A stretch of DNA of 64,000 nt from Candidatus Binatus sp. (lineage in GTDB: Bacteria > Desulfobacterota > Binatia > Binatales > Binataceae): positions 1-64,000 of the forward strand of contig NZ_JAUSKL010000062.1 in assembly GCF_030646925.1 (NCBI RefSeq). The letters run 5' to 3'. Positions 1 to 11,999 of this stretch are shown here, piece by piece. A model generated the notes under the pieces. It was not told the DNA's origin, did not search any database, and was given only the letters and a program-made list of their open reading frames with translations. Every line of letters begins with the position of its first letter. The first letter of the stretch is position 1. A program made the position numbers and the translations under genes.

Positions 1-686
1 TTCGACCAGCGCCGATAAAGTTCGCCGCATCCCACCGACGTTCCGATCAGCAGCACCGCCAGCACGAACTTCGCCGACAGCGGATGCCACAGTGCGTCGC
101 CCAGAAACGCGAACAGGATCGTCCCCGGGATCATCCCGATCACGCTCGCCCAAAAATAATCGCGAAACGCAATCGGCGACGCGCCAGCCAGCAGATTCAG
201 CGCGTTGTACGGTATTACCGGCACAACTCGCAGATAGAAAATGATCTGAAAGCCGTGCCGCGCGATCTTTTGCATCATCGTCTGGAAACGTTCGCCGACA
301 ATTCCCTGTACAAACGACTTGCCGAGAAAGCGGCCCGCGCCGAACGCCACCAACGCTCCGATGTCCGCACCGATCAGCGAATATATCGCCCCCCAAAATG
401 TGCCGAATGCCAGCCCGCCTGCGATCGTCATCACCGCGCCGGGAATCAGAAACGACGGCCCGACCGCGTACAGCAGCACAAATATCGCCGGCCCCCACAC
501 GCCCCACGCCAGCACCTCGACCTTGACCATCTTCGGGTCGCGGAACCATTCCGAATGCGCGAGCAAGAGCCAGATCGAGCCGCCGACCAGGACCACGATG
601 ATCGCGATCTTCAGAAAATTGGTGAGTCTCGATCCGCGGCCGGTGGTCTTCCCCGCGGCGCTTCCAAATGGTTTGACGGCGGCCAT
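1..686 (-). CDS. TVP38/TMEM64 (VTT domain) membrane protein, C-terminus cut by window edge
   Basis: The minus-strand frame is open from an ATG at 684-686 to the first base of the window, so about 228 residues are seen and the C-terminus is missing. After a short basic N-terminus there is a membrane segment (IAIIVVLVGGSIWLLL), then the VTT/SNARE-associated core: FLIPGAVMTIAGGLAFG, GADIGALVAFGAGRFLG and the conserved VVPVIPYNALNLLAG. The family is thought to act in lipid scrambling or membrane homeostasis; the substrate here is unknown. It is divergent from the SDR gene that starts 128 bases away. The assignment rests on these family motifs. Confidence 0.85.
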   Translation of the reverse strand, partial: MAAVKPFGSAAGKTTGRGSRLTNFLKIAIIVVLVGGSIWLLLAHSEWFRDPKMVKVEVLAWGVWGPAIFVLLYAVGPSFLIPGAVMTIAGGLAFGTFWGAIYSLIGADIGALVAFGAGRFLGKSFVQGIVGERFQTMMQKIARHGFQIIFYLRVVPVIPYNALNLLAGASPIAFRDYFWASVIGMIPGTILFAFLGDALWHPLSAKFVLAVLLIGTSVGCGELYRRWS

Positions 687-813
687 GAAAATCGCCTTAT
701 GATATTTGTCGGTCGCGGAGTGAAACAAGGTTCCAGCCTCGTTATCACCGGCCGCCAATGATACTACGTCGCTACCATCTGATCCCGCAGCGCGGAAAGG
801 AAGAGATTCATCC

Positions 814-1596
814 ATGAACGAACTCGCGGATAAAGTCGCGATCATCACCGGCGGTGGCTACGGAATCGGCAAACAGATTGCCCTGCTCTACGGCGACGCC
901 GGCGCCAAAATCGTAATCGCGGCGCGCTCGCTCGAGCCGATGAAGCAAGCGTGCGCCGAACTCGAACGCAATGGCGCGAAAGCGATTTACGTCGCCACCG
1001 ACGTCTCCAAGGAAGCCGACTGCGCAAAGATGGCCGCCGAAACGCTCAGCGCCTTCGGCCGCATCGACATCCTCGTGAACAACGCTGGAATCTCCGGACC
1101 CACCAAGCGCATCACCGAGATGTCGCTCGCCGAATGGCAGGAAACCATCGACATCGACCTGACCGGCGCCTGGCTCGCCACTCGCGCCGTGCTGCCCACG
1201 ATGGACAAGCAGCGCTCAGGCAACATCCTGAATATTTCGTCGGGTGCCGGCCGCCGCGGATATCCGATGCGCTCGCCGTACGCCGCCGCCAAGTGGGCAA
1301 TGATCGGCCTCACCCAGACGGTCGCCGGCGAATGGGGCCAGCGCGGCATCCGATGCAACTGTATCTGCCCCGGCGCGATCGAAGGCGATCGCATCGAGCG
1401 TGTGATGCGCGCGCGCGCCGAAGCCCTGAAGCAACCGTACGAGCAGATTCGAGCGGGATTTCTGTCGACCGCCGCAATGAACCGCATGGCGACCGAGGAA
1501 GAAGTCGCGCGCGTCGCGCTCGCCGTCGTTTCGGATGCCTATCGCGGAGTGACTGGCCAGACGATCAACGTCGATTGCGGCAGCATCATGAATTGA
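814..1596 (+). CDS. SDR-family NAD(P)-dependent oxidoreductase
   Basis: A 260-residue classical short-chain dehydrogenase. The cofactor-binding TGGGYGIG lies near residues 12-19, NNAG near 90 and the catalytic Ser/Tyr/Lys at ISSGAG and YAAAK (about residues 141-160). The C-terminal part ends in a TGQTINVDCG strand, typical of FabG-like enzymes. A purine-rich GGAAAGGAAG lies about 10 bases before the ATG. It stands alone between a divergent membrane protein and the convergent rapZ end, so its substrate cannot be inferred from context. Confidence 0.88.
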   Translation: MNELADKVAIITGGGYGIGKQIALLYGDAGAKIVIAARSLEPMKQACAELERNGAKAIYVATDVSKEADCAKMAAETLSAFGRIDILVNNAGISGPTKRITEMSLAEWQETIDIDLTGAWLATRAVLPTMDKQRSGNILNISSGAGRRGYPMRSPYAAAKWAMIGLTQTVAGEWGQRGIRCNCICPGAIEGDRIERVMRARAEALKQPYEQIRAGFLSTAAMNRMATEEEVARVALAVVSDAYRGVTGQTINVDCGSIMN

Positions 1597-1633
1597 TCGC
1601 CTACCGGTGACCTCGCGAGCCGCTCGCGACGAT

Positions 1634-2509
1634 TCAATGCGCGATGTCGTGATCGCGGACCGAGCCCTCGAAGCCCGCCGCTCTCAGCCGCTCGATCAAC
1701 TCGCGCGCCAGCACTGGCGATCTATGCCTTCCGCCGGTGCATCCGAGCCCGATCGTCAGGTAGCTTTTGCCCTCGCGTTGATACAGCGGGATCAGAAACG
1801 CGAGCAGGTCGCTGACTTCGTCCACGAAGCGGCGCGCCTCCGGCTGTTCAAGCACATATTCGCGCACCCGCGGGTCGAGTCCCGTCAGCGGCTTCAACTC
1901 GGGCACAAAAAACGGATTCGGAATGAACCGCACGTCGAGCACCAAGTCCATCCCGACCGGCAAGCCATACTTGTAGCCGAACGAAATTATCGACAGCACC
2001 ATCCGCGATCCCGTGCCCGACCCGAGCACCGCCGCCGTGACGACTTCGCGCAGTTCATGCACCGTCAGCGCAGTCGTGTCGATCAGCCGATTCGCCCGCT
2101 CGCGGATTTCGGCGAGCGCGAGCCGTTCAATCCGGATACTCTCCGCGACGGTGGCGCCCGTCTGGGCCATCGGATGCGGCCGGCGAGTCTCCGAGTAGCG
2201 CCGCGTGAGCACGTCGTCAGCCGCGTCGAGGAAAATGACTTCGGGCCGAATCCCGCTCGCTTCGAGCTCGGCAAAGATCCGCGGCCAATGCGGAAAGAAG
2301 AGGCGCTCCCGCGCGTCGATTCCGAGCGCCACCCCCTTCAGCGCCGGATCGCTGCCCGCCGCCAGCTCGAGCACGTTGGGCGCCAGCGCCACCGGCAGAT
2401 TATCGACGCAGTAGAAGCCCAAATCTTCGAGCACGCGCATCGCGGACAAGCGCCCGGAGCCGGAAACGCCGGTTACGATTATCAGCCGGGGGGTTGCGGG
2501 CACGCTCAT
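1634..2509 (-). CDS. rapZ: RapZ/YvcJ-family RNase adapter / nucleotide-binding protein with altered P-loop
   Basis: A 291-residue protein of normal RapZ length. Family hallmarks are LEDLGFYCVDNLP near residues 26-38, the central VIFLDA strand and the C-terminal IGLGCTGGRHRS near residues 262-273, which in RapZ lies in the RNA- and metabolite-binding half. In Enterobacteria RapZ controls the GlmZ/GlmY circuit and thus amino-sugar synthesis; outside that group its role is less clear. The Walker A region reads GVSGSGRL, so the usual Lys-Ser pair is Arg-Leu, which could weaken nucleotide binding. It is the last gene of the kdsB-to-rapZ operon, 55 bases after ptsN, as in many Proteobacteria. Confidence 0.92.
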   Translation of the reverse strand: MSVPATPRLIIVTGVSGSGRLSAMRVLEDLGFYCVDNLPVALAPNVLELAAGSDPALKGVALGIDARERLFFPHWPRIFAELEASGIRPEVIFLDAADDVLTRRYSETRRPHPMAQTGATVAESIRIERLALAEIRERANRLIDTTALTVHELREVVTAAVLGSGTGSRMVLSIISFGYKYGLPVGMDLVLDVRFIPNPFFVPELKPLTGLDPRVREYVLEQPEARRFVDEVSDLLAFLIPLYQREGKSYLTIGLGCTGGRHRSPVLARELIERLRAAGFEGSVRDHDIAH

Positions 2510-2564
2510 GAGATCGTGATTTTCGCTGCGCGGAGCAGCAACTCTGGCGACGCCCTCGATGCGG

Positions 2565-3026
2565 TTAGAACTTGCCGTCTTCTTCCTTGATCAATCCAAA
2601 AATCTCGGCGTCGTCGGTCGCCGCGATCAACCGATCGCGAAAGCCGCCGTCCTTCAGCAATCGCGATACGTGCGCGAGCGCCTTCAGATGCAGGCTGGCG
2701 GAATCCTCCGGCGCGACCAGCACGAAAAACAGATGCGTCGCGCCGCCGTCGAGCGAATCGAAATCGACGCCCTCGCGATGCCGCCCGAACGCGCCGATGA
2801 TCTTCTTCACCCCGCGCAACTTGCCGTGCGGAATCGCGATCCCGTCGCCGATCGCCGTCGATCCCAGCCGCTCCCGTTCGGCCAGCACTGCGGTCAATTC
2901 GCCGATCGGTATCTCCTTGTATTTCGCCGCCAGCGCCTGCGCGAGTTCGTTCAAAACGTCGGGCTTGGTGGTGCCCTTCAAGTCCGCCACCACCATGTCC
3001 GGGCTTAAGATTTCAGTAATTTTCAT
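2565..3026 (-). CDS. ptsN: Nitrogen-type PTS EIIA component (PtsN)
   Basis: A 153-residue single EIIA-Ntr/fructose-type domain. The phospho-accepting histidine is in GDGIAIPHGKLRGVK, His about residue 67. The protein accepts phosphate from NPr and regulates potassium transport and stress responses in known systems. It follows hpf and precedes rapZ, the usual order behind rpoN. No NPr (ptsO) gene is seen next to it in the window. The reading frame and start (ATG at 3024-3026) look normal. Confidence 0.93.
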   Translation of the reverse strand: MKITEILSPDMVVADLKGTTKPDVLNELAQALAAKYKEIPIGELTAVLAERERLGSTAIGDGIAIPHGKLRGVKKIIGAFGRHREGVDFDSLDGGATHLFFVLVAPEDSASLHLKALAHVSRLLKDGGFRDRLIAATDDAEIFGLIKEEDGKF

Positions 3027-3143
3027 TTCGATGTCCCGGTCAATTGAAGATCAGGTGCGGATGCCAAGGCAATCGCAGTCGGCCGCCGGCGACCAAATCG
3101 ATCGACGGCGACATCGCTCGATTTCGCCTCGGCCGCCGCGATT

Positions 3144-3566
3144 TCAGCTCTCTTCGCTGGCAGCCAGGACCTCGCCGGTCGATGGCGCCCTGACCTTTTT
3201 CGCCGTGAATTTCTCCAGATGCTTTGTCAGTTGGCGGCCAACCTTGTCCGCCAGCAGATCGATCACTGAATAAAGATCCTTGGTCTCTTCCGCCGCCGTC
3301 ACCGACAGCCGCCCCGACTTCACCGTAACTTCGCCGTGATGCCGATACTTGTCAACCGACAGTATCAGATGAACCTCGCAGGCCCGCTTGATCAGCTTGC
3401 CCGCGTGCGCGAATTTCCGCTCCGCGTATTGCCGGATCGCGTCGGTCGGCTCGACGTGCCGAAACGTCACCGCCACCTTGCAATCTTCCGCCGCGCCGAG
3501 GCGCGCCTTGCGGCGTATTTTGCGTGTGGCTGCGCGGGCGCTTTTTCCCTTGCTGCCGTCTTTCAT
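3144..3566 (-). CDS. hpf: Ribosome hibernation-promoting factor, HPF/RaiA family (short form)
   Basis: A 140-residue protein with a basic N-terminal tail of about 25 residues, then the HPF/YfiA fold (VAVTFRHVEPTDAIRQYAE through LYSVIDLLADKVGRQLTKH). It has no long-form C-terminal dimerisation domain. HPF binds the 30S decoding centre and silences ribosomes in stationary phase. It lies 15 bases downstream of rpoN, the classical position. The lysine/arginine-rich extension at the start is longer than in E. coli HPF; a later start is possible but no better start codon is obvious. Confidence 0.9.
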   Translation of the reverse strand: MKDGSKGKSARAATRKIRRKARLGAAEDCKVAVTFRHVEPTDAIRQYAERKFAHAGKLIKRACEVHLILSVDKYRHHGEVTVKSGRLSVTAAEETKDLYSVIDLLADKVGRQLTKHLEKFTAKKVRAPSTGEVLAASEES

Positions 3567-3581
3567 GGTCGTCGCCTCTTT

Positions 3582-5144
3582 TCATCCGACCTGTTTTCGA
3601 TTCGCCGACGGCAGGATTCCCATCGCCTGCCGATACTTCGCCACCGTGCGCCGCGCGATATTGATCTGCCGCGCTTTCAGCATCTCCGCGATCGCCTGAT
3701 CCGACAGCGGACTGTTAGGCCGCTCGCCACCGACTAATACCCGAATGTGCTCCTTGACCGTCTCGGCGCTGACGTCCTCGCCACCCGCCCCTTTCACGCC
3801 CGAAGTAAAGAAAAACTTGAGCTCGTAAATTCCCTGCGGCGTATGCGCGTACTTGTTCGCCGTCGCACGGCTGATCGTCGACTCGTGCATCCCGATATCT
3901 TCCGCCACGTCCTTCAGCACCAGCGGCCGCAGCACGCTGATACCATGATCGAAGAACGCCCGCTGGAACTTCACGATCGAGGTCGCAACTTTGAAGATCG
4001 TCTGCTGGCGCTGGTAGATCGATTTCACCAGCCATCGCGCCGAGCGCAGCCGCTCCTGCAGATATTCGCGCGTCTCCGCCGCCACGTCCACGTCGTTGAG
4101 CACGCGCTGATAGTACCCCGCGAGGCGCAAGCGCGGCACCGCGTCGCGATTGAGCGTCACGACGTACTCCTCGCCCACCTTGTGGATGTACACGTCCGGC
4201 ACCACGTAGGTCGGCTGTTCGCCGCCGTAGTCGCGGCCCGGCTTGGGCTCCAGTTCCGAAATAATCTTGGCCGCCTGCCCGACCGTTTCGATCGTGACGC
4301 CCAGCACCTTGGCGATCTCGCCGTAGCGATGCTTCTCCAGCAGATCGAGATGGTTCTTCACGATTCGCGCCGCCAGCGATTCTTCCATCCCGAGATTCTG
4401 CAACTGCGCGATCAGGCATTCGCGCAGATCGCGCGCCGCCACCCCCGGCGGATCGAATCGCTGCACGGCCTTCAGCACCGGCTCGACTTCCGCCGGCTCG
4501 ACCTCGAGCTGCGCCGCCAACTCTTCGAGCGGCGTTTCGAGATAACCGTCGTCGTTCAGATTGTAGATGATCGTCGCACCGATTCGCTGATCGGCCTCGG
4601 GCAGGCTCGACATCCTGAGCTGCCACATCACGTGGTCTTCGAGCGAGCTCCGCCGAATCGGCGTGTTCTCGAGCGCGCTGCGATGATCATCGTCGGGATC
4701 CGACGGCGCGCTCTCCTGCCAGTTGTTCGAATACGTTTCGAGATATTCGCGCCAATCGAGCTTCTCGAGGTTGTTCAGCTCCTTGATCTCGAGTGCCGCG
4801 TCGCGCGCCTCGACCTCGACCGCCGGCGTGGTGATTTTCTCCTCGCGCGCGCCGGTTTCCCAGTCGTCATCCGAATCGGCGACCGTGCTGCCATCGGTCT
4901 CGGGCGGCAGTGGCTCGCCGTTGCTCTCGGCCATCTCGCGGTCCGGCTCGGATTCACCCGCGGCTTCGGCGGGACTTTGGTCGAGTGGCTCGAGCATCGG
5001 ATTTTGCTCGAGTTCGGTCTGCACTATCGATTCCAGCTCCGGCAGCGAAAGCTGCAGGATCTTGATCGCCTGCTGCAACTGCGGCGTCATCACCAGTTGC
5101 TGGCGAAGCCGCAAGTCCTGTCCGAGTTTTATTTCCAACGCCAT
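3582..5144 (-). CDS. rpoN: RNA polymerase sigma-54 factor
   Basis: A 520-residue sigma-54. Region I is canonical (LRLRQQLVMTPQLQQAIKIL, residues about 11-30). It is followed by an acidic, low-complexity region II (residues about 55-120), the core-binding domain (region around PPGVAARDLRECL) and the C-terminal RpoN box ARRTVAKYR that contacts the -24 element. It starts 6 bases after the lptA stop codon. Sigma-54 needs an AAA activator; none is encoded in the window. Confidence 0.96.
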   Translation of the reverse strand: MALEIKLGQDLRLRQQLVMTPQLQQAIKILQLSLPELESIVQTELEQNPMLEPLDQSPAEAAGESEPDREMAESNGEPLPPETDGSTVADSDDDWETGAREEKITTPAVEVEARDAALEIKELNNLEKLDWREYLETYSNNWQESAPSDPDDDHRSALENTPIRRSSLEDHVMWQLRMSSLPEADQRIGATIIYNLNDDGYLETPLEELAAQLEVEPAEVEPVLKAVQRFDPPGVAARDLRECLIAQLQNLGMEESLAARIVKNHLDLLEKHRYGEIAKVLGVTIETVGQAAKIISELEPKPGRDYGGEQPTYVVPDVYIHKVGEEYVVTLNRDAVPRLRLAGYYQRVLNDVDVAAETREYLQERLRSARWLVKSIYQRQQTIFKVATSIVKFQRAFFDHGISVLRPLVLKDVAEDIGMHESTISRATANKYAHTPQGIYELKFFFTSGVKGAGGEDVSAETVKEHIRVLVGGERPNSPLSDQAIAEMLKARQINIARRTVAKYRQAMGILPSANRKQVG

Positions 5145-5150
5145 CGCTGA

Positions 5151-6785
5151 TTACTGATCGCCCGGCGCGCTCTTGGTCGCCGAATTATCCGCCTCGTCGC
5201 CCTGATGCGGAAAGATTACCGCGTGCGCGCCCTCGACGACACTTCTGCCCGTGTCCATATACACGGTGATCTTCGAGCCCGTGATCTGATCGTTGCCGTC
5301 GTGCACCACCGGGCTGCCAGTCAGCACCATCGTATGCTTGGTCTGATCCATCACCCCGTGATCGCCGGTGGCCCATCGCGTGCCCTGGCTCATCCTTACG
5401 TTGCCCTCGGCCACGATGTCCTTCATTTGTTTGAAATCTTTGTCGAGGTAGTTCACGTGCAGCTTGTCGGCCGTGAGCTGCGCGTTGGCCTGGTTGGCGT
5501 GCACGTGCCCGGTCCACACAATCGCATGATTCTCGTAGTCGAGTGACATCGACTCAGACTTGATATCGATCGGGCTCTTGCTATTGCCAAATTGAAGGCC
5601 CGCGAATGCGCCGTCGGTCGGCGGATTCGACGCAACCTTGGTGTTGCCGTCGGCGTCTGATTTCGATTTCTTGTTTTTCTTCGATGCTGCCTTCACGGGC
5701 TCCGCCGATGCCGTCTCCGGCGCGCTGGCCGGCTGTTCCGATGCGGACACAGCCGGCGCCTCGGTCGCGGGCGACGCGAACGTCACCGGCGGCGCGATCG
5801 ACGCTGCCGTGATCGGCGCATTCGCGGAATCCGATCCCGCGGATGCCGACGCGGGCGCGGCGGGTGCGTTGGCTCGCGCGACATCAGCCGCTGTGATCGG
5901 CGTGAAATCTTTCGGCGCCGGCGCACGCGGCGCTTCCGATTCGCTCGCCGCTGCGGGCATAGGCGCGGCGCTTGGAGCACTCGCCACGACTGGTGGCGCA
6001 GGTTCGCTTGCGGCGATCGGCGCGCTTGCCGATGGAGCACTCGCAACTGGCGCACTCGCCATTGGCGGCGCGGCTTCGATTGTCGCCGGCGGCAAACTCG
6101 CTACCGATGGACTCGCGGCCGGAGCGCTCTCCGCTGGTTGCATCGGCATCGCCGTGCTCGACGCCGCGATCGGCGCCTCCGGCGTCGATGTCACAGCCGT
6201 CGAAGCGGTGGGAGTCGTCGCATCCGTAGATGATGCCGCAGTCGTTGGCGACGGCGGAGGCGTCTCCGGCTGCGGCGCTAGACTCACGTCGGGTGGCGGC
6301 GCGCCCGGCACGAGCACCGGTGCGCTCGCGACCGGCGGCGGTGCCGAGGATGGCGCCGTCTCGGCGCTTGTCGATGGTATCGGCGCAGTTTCGGCGCTCG
6401 CCGATGGCATCGCAGCCGGTGAAGTTGCCGGCTCGATTGGTTCCGCTGCCGCCGCGCCACTCGACGGCGCTGCCTCGGCCGGCACATTCGCGGTATCGAT
6501 CGGCGTCGAATTTGCCGAGTTCGCCGAACTCGGCACGCCGCCCGTCACCGTGATCGAGTCGCCGGAAAAATCGTCGTCGGTCTTGACCTTCGATCCTGTG
6601 GGCGGCGGGCTCGTCGTCTGCTCATTGCGGATCGTACTGCCGATCGTCCCGGGAGTGAGCCCCGCCGAAAACGACGGCGCCGATACCCCCGGCGTGATCG
6701 GCGTATTCACACCGTCCTGCGCCCTCGCGGGCGGCGCCAGCGCGATCGCGAACGCCGCCATCGCAATCAATCGCGGAGCGCGCAT
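5151..6785 (-). CDS. lptA: LptA/OstA-domain LPS transport protein with a very long Ala/Pro/Ser-rich linker
   Basis: The C-terminal part (about residues 405-530) is an OstA/LptA beta-jellyroll: KSESMSLDYENHAIVWTGHV, LTADKLHVNYL, EGNVRMSQG and VLTGSPVVHDG. LptA bridges the periplasm in LPS export. Before it lies roughly 300 residues of low-complexity Ala/Pro/Ser sequence, while most LptA proteins are about 180 residues in total. The start at 6785 is chosen because it gives a clean signal peptide (MRAPRLIAMAAFAIALAPPA) behind a GAGAG stretch; upstream in-frame starts at 6839 (ATG) and 6845 (GTG) would overlap lptC. lptC lies directly upstream and rpoN directly downstream, with no lptB between. 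Confidence 0.88.
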   Translation of the reverse strand: MRAPRLIAMAAFAIALAPPARAQDGVNTPITPGVSAPSFSAGLTPGTIGSTIRNEQTTSPPPTGSKVKTDDDFSGDSITVTGGVPSSANSANSTPIDTANVPAEAAPSSGAAAAEPIEPATSPAAMPSASAETAPIPSTSAETAPSSAPPPVASAPVLVPGAPPPDVSLAPQPETPPPSPTTAASSTDATTPTASTAVTSTPEAPIAASSTAMPMQPAESAPAASPSVASLPPATIEAAPPMASAPVASAPSASAPIAASEPAPPVVASAPSAAPMPAAASESEAPRAPAPKDFTPITAADVARANAPAAPASASAGSDSANAPITAASIAPPVTFASPATEAPAVSASEQPASAPETASAEPVKAASKKNKKSKSDADGNTKVASNPPTDGAFAGLQFGNSKSPIDIKSESMSLDYENHAIVWTGHVHANQANAQLTADKLHVNYLDKDFKQMKDIVAEGNVRMSQGTRWATGDHGVMDQTKHTMVLTGSPVVHDGNDQITGSKITVYMDTGRSVVEGAHAVIFPHQGDEADNSATKSAPGDQ

Positions 6786-6822
6786 CCGCTCTCTCGATCC
6801 GGCCGCGCGCGCGATCCGCTTA

Positions 6823-7422
6823 TCAACCTGCTTTGGCATGTTCACGGTCGCTCTTAGGAATAAACTGCGTATTCACCTGATCGCGGAGCTGGAACACGCG
6901 GGCCCTCGGATGCCCCGTGAGTCCCATCCCGGTTACCTTCATTCCGTCTCCGATCACCGTCACCAATCCAGCCGCCTGGACTTCATCCTCATCTGGTTTA
7001 AAGGTGGCAGAGTCGGTGGTGAGAACAAAATCGCCGTAGCGAATCGTCGTCCCGCCGCTCAGCGTCGCAAGGTTCACGTGATTGCCGTCGAGACTCATCA
7101 CCGCCAGCGGCGCGGTTGCCGCGACCGATTTGCCATCAGTCGAAGTCATCTCGACTTTTGCGTCCTTCAGCGTGAGCGAACGCCGATCGTTCGAGTAGCT
7201 CGCTTCGGCCGCGGTCAACACCCACTGGCGGTCGCCGGCTTTCATCTGCGTCCAGTGAAAATTGTGCGCGTGCAGCAGCGCGCCCGGCACTACGTCGGCG
7301 ACCGTCTGCAATACCCGCGCGTCGCTGCGATGGCGCACGACCCATACGGTGACCGCGATCAATGCCGCCACCGCGACCAGGCCGAATCCCGCCAGCGCTT
7401 TCGCAACCCGCCTGGGACTCAA
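6823..7422 (-). CDS. lptC: LptC-like LPS export protein
   Basis: A 199-residue protein with one N-terminal membrane anchor (ALAGFGLVAVAALIAVTVWVV) and a beta-rich LptC/OstA-like periplasmic domain (WVLTAAEASYSNDRRSLTLK, YGDFVLTTDSATFKPD). LptC links the LptBFG transporter to LptA. The start appears to be TTG at 7422, supported by CAGGAGAG about 7 bases upstream. The spacing to kdsA is about 195 bases, so an internal promoter here is possible. Assignment is by fold, length and operon position. Confidence 0.85.
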   Translation of the reverse strand: MSPRRVAKALAGFGLVAVAALIAVTVWVVRHRSDARVLQTVADVVPGALLHAHNFHWTQMKAGDRQWVLTAAEASYSNDRRSLTLKDAKVEMTSTDGKSVAATAPLAVMSLDGNHVNLATLSGGTTIRYGDFVLTTDSATFKPDEDEVQAAGLVTVIGDGMKVTGMGLTGHPRARVFQLRDQVNTQFIPKSDREHAKAG

Positions 7423-7617
7423 ATGATCTCTCCTGATAGCTCACCGTAACAACTGAATTTTTTCATGTAAACCAGGCTCCCGGCAACGCCGCTCCTCATC
7501 CCGAAACGAGCGTCACCGGATACCGGCCGTCCCGCACCCCGCCAGTTCGCTTAAAACTATACGCTTTTGCCGATGACCGCGCTTCGCCGCCGGCGCGATC
7601 GGTGTGCCGCGCCTGAC

Positions 7618-10891
<3,274 letters not shown>

Positions 10892-11023
10892 TGCTCGCGC
10901 GGGCAGCTTGCGTCAGAGATTTTCGATTTGAGGGGCACATTCATAGGTAGCCGACCGCCGCACCCTTTGTCAATTTCACCCGCCGAAAGAACGCAACTCT
11001 TTCTTTGTCGCAGCGCTTTCTTT

Positions 11024-11130
11024 GCCTCGCCCGCTTCTTTGCGGGAGAGGTCGCGGCGGCGCGCGTCAGCCGCGAAGCCGACTTCGGGCCGAAGGGCCGA
11101 ATCGCTCTACGATAGAGACGCGGGTGAGGG
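11024..11130. repeat. REP-like cluster of short hairpins in the kdsB / fur intergenic gap
   Basis: The 551-base gap between kdsB and the Fur-like gene contains no convincing gene. It holds several short dyads: CCTCGCCCGC and GCGGGAGAGG around a TTCTTT loop (11025-11050, 9 of 10 pairs), CTTCG/CGAAG near 11082-11094 and CTCTA/TAGAG at 11105-11117. On the minus strand the block runs from CCTCACCCGC to GCGGGCGAGG, the look of common intergenic REP-type elements. It could also serve as a terminator. Genome-wide copies cannot be checked here. Confidence 0.45.
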
Positions 11131-11420
11131 TGCAGTCGGCTCATGAACAAGACCCAGAAAGCAAATCCGGGATTCTTCGCTTGCACTCAGAGTTTATAAA
11201 TTGTTCAAAATCGCAAAAAAGTCTGCCCGAAATTGCTCGATTACTTTCGCCATTTCGACGCGTTTCCCCAAAAAATTCACAAACTCTCAGGATGACGGAG
11301 GGCTTGGCTGGTGTCCCCAAAAATGGCGGCCGCCAATTCTTAGTCTGCGTAATCTGTGAAATCTGCGGTTATCGCTTTTCTTTTCGTTCTTCTTACCCAT
11401 TGACAGCAGCGATAATCAGA

Positions 11421-11435
11421 TGATAATTACTATCA
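11421..11435 (+). promoter_or_regulatory. Fur/PerR-type palindromic operator
   Basis: TGATAATTACTATCA is a near-perfect 7-1-7 dyad in an AT-rich stretch directly before the Fur-like gene, resembling Fur and PerR boxes. Its last base is only 7 bases before the ATG, which points to autoregulation and possibly to a leaderless or very short 5' end. Confidence 0.6.
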
Positions 11436-11442
11436 CTTAGTA

Positions 11443-11973
11443 ATGGAACTAACGCTGGTTAATGAGCGACGACGCCCGGCCTACGCCGCGCATCGCCTCG
11501 CCGAGTTCGCCGCACGATGCCGCGCGGGCGGCCTCGCCGTGACCCCGCAGCGCCTCGCGATTATCAAAGTGCTGCTCGATTCGAGCGAGCATCCCCGCGC
11601 CGACGCGGTCTGCGCCGCCGTCCGCAAGCAGCATCCCCACATCTCGCTCGCCACCGTTCATCGCACGCTCGAAACGCTCTGCGAGATCGGCGAGGCGCGC
11701 AAGGTGACGATGCTGCACGACAGCGCGCGCTACGACGGCAACTTGACGCCGCATCATCACGTCGTATGCATCAAATGCCGCCGCATCCGCGATATCGAGA
11801 TTCCCGAGCTCGATCGAATCCTTGCCGGACGCGGTGAGCTGGGCGAGTTCACCGTGATCGGTTCGTCACTCGAGATTCACGCGCTCTGCGAACGATGCGG
11901 AGCACAAAGCGCGAAGCGCGCGAAAGCCCGTATCGCTGCTCACGGCCAGCGCATCAAACGATCGCACAATTGA
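11443..11973 (+). CDS. Fur-family transcriptional regulator, PerR-like
   Basis: A 176-residue Fur-family protein. The winged helix lies at about residues 25-95 (LAVTPQRLAIIKVLLDS, ISLATVHRTLETLCEIGEAR), followed by the metal-binding dimerisation domain with HHHVVCIKC and a second CxxC, ALCERCG, forming the structural zinc site. It sits 26 bases upstream of rubrerythrin, and that pairing plus the module downstream favours a peroxide-sensing (PerR) role over iron uptake control. This is inference from context. No clear ribosome site precedes the ATG. Confidence 0.88.
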   Translation: MELTLVNERRRPAYAAHRLAEFAARCRAGGLAVTPQRLAIIKVLLDSSEHPRADAVCAAVRKQHPHISLATVHRTLETLCEIGEARKVTMLHDSARYDGNLTPHHHVVCIKCRRIRDIEIPELDRILAGRGELGEFTVIGSSLEIHALCERCGAQSAKRAKARIAAHGQRIKRSHN

Positions 11974-11999
11974 ACAATCCTCGGAGGGAGAATAAGAAA

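Noticed and set aside
3747-5150. Long plus-strand frame opposite rpoN
   Set aside because: GC-rich antisense shadow with no recognisable motif; rpoN has all canonical regions.
5638-7449. A 603-residue Gly/Ala-rich plus-strand open frame opposite lptA and lptC
   Set aside because: It is the mirror of the Ala/Pro-rich linker of LptA; no ribosome site, no domain, and both minus-strand genes have clear homology motifs.
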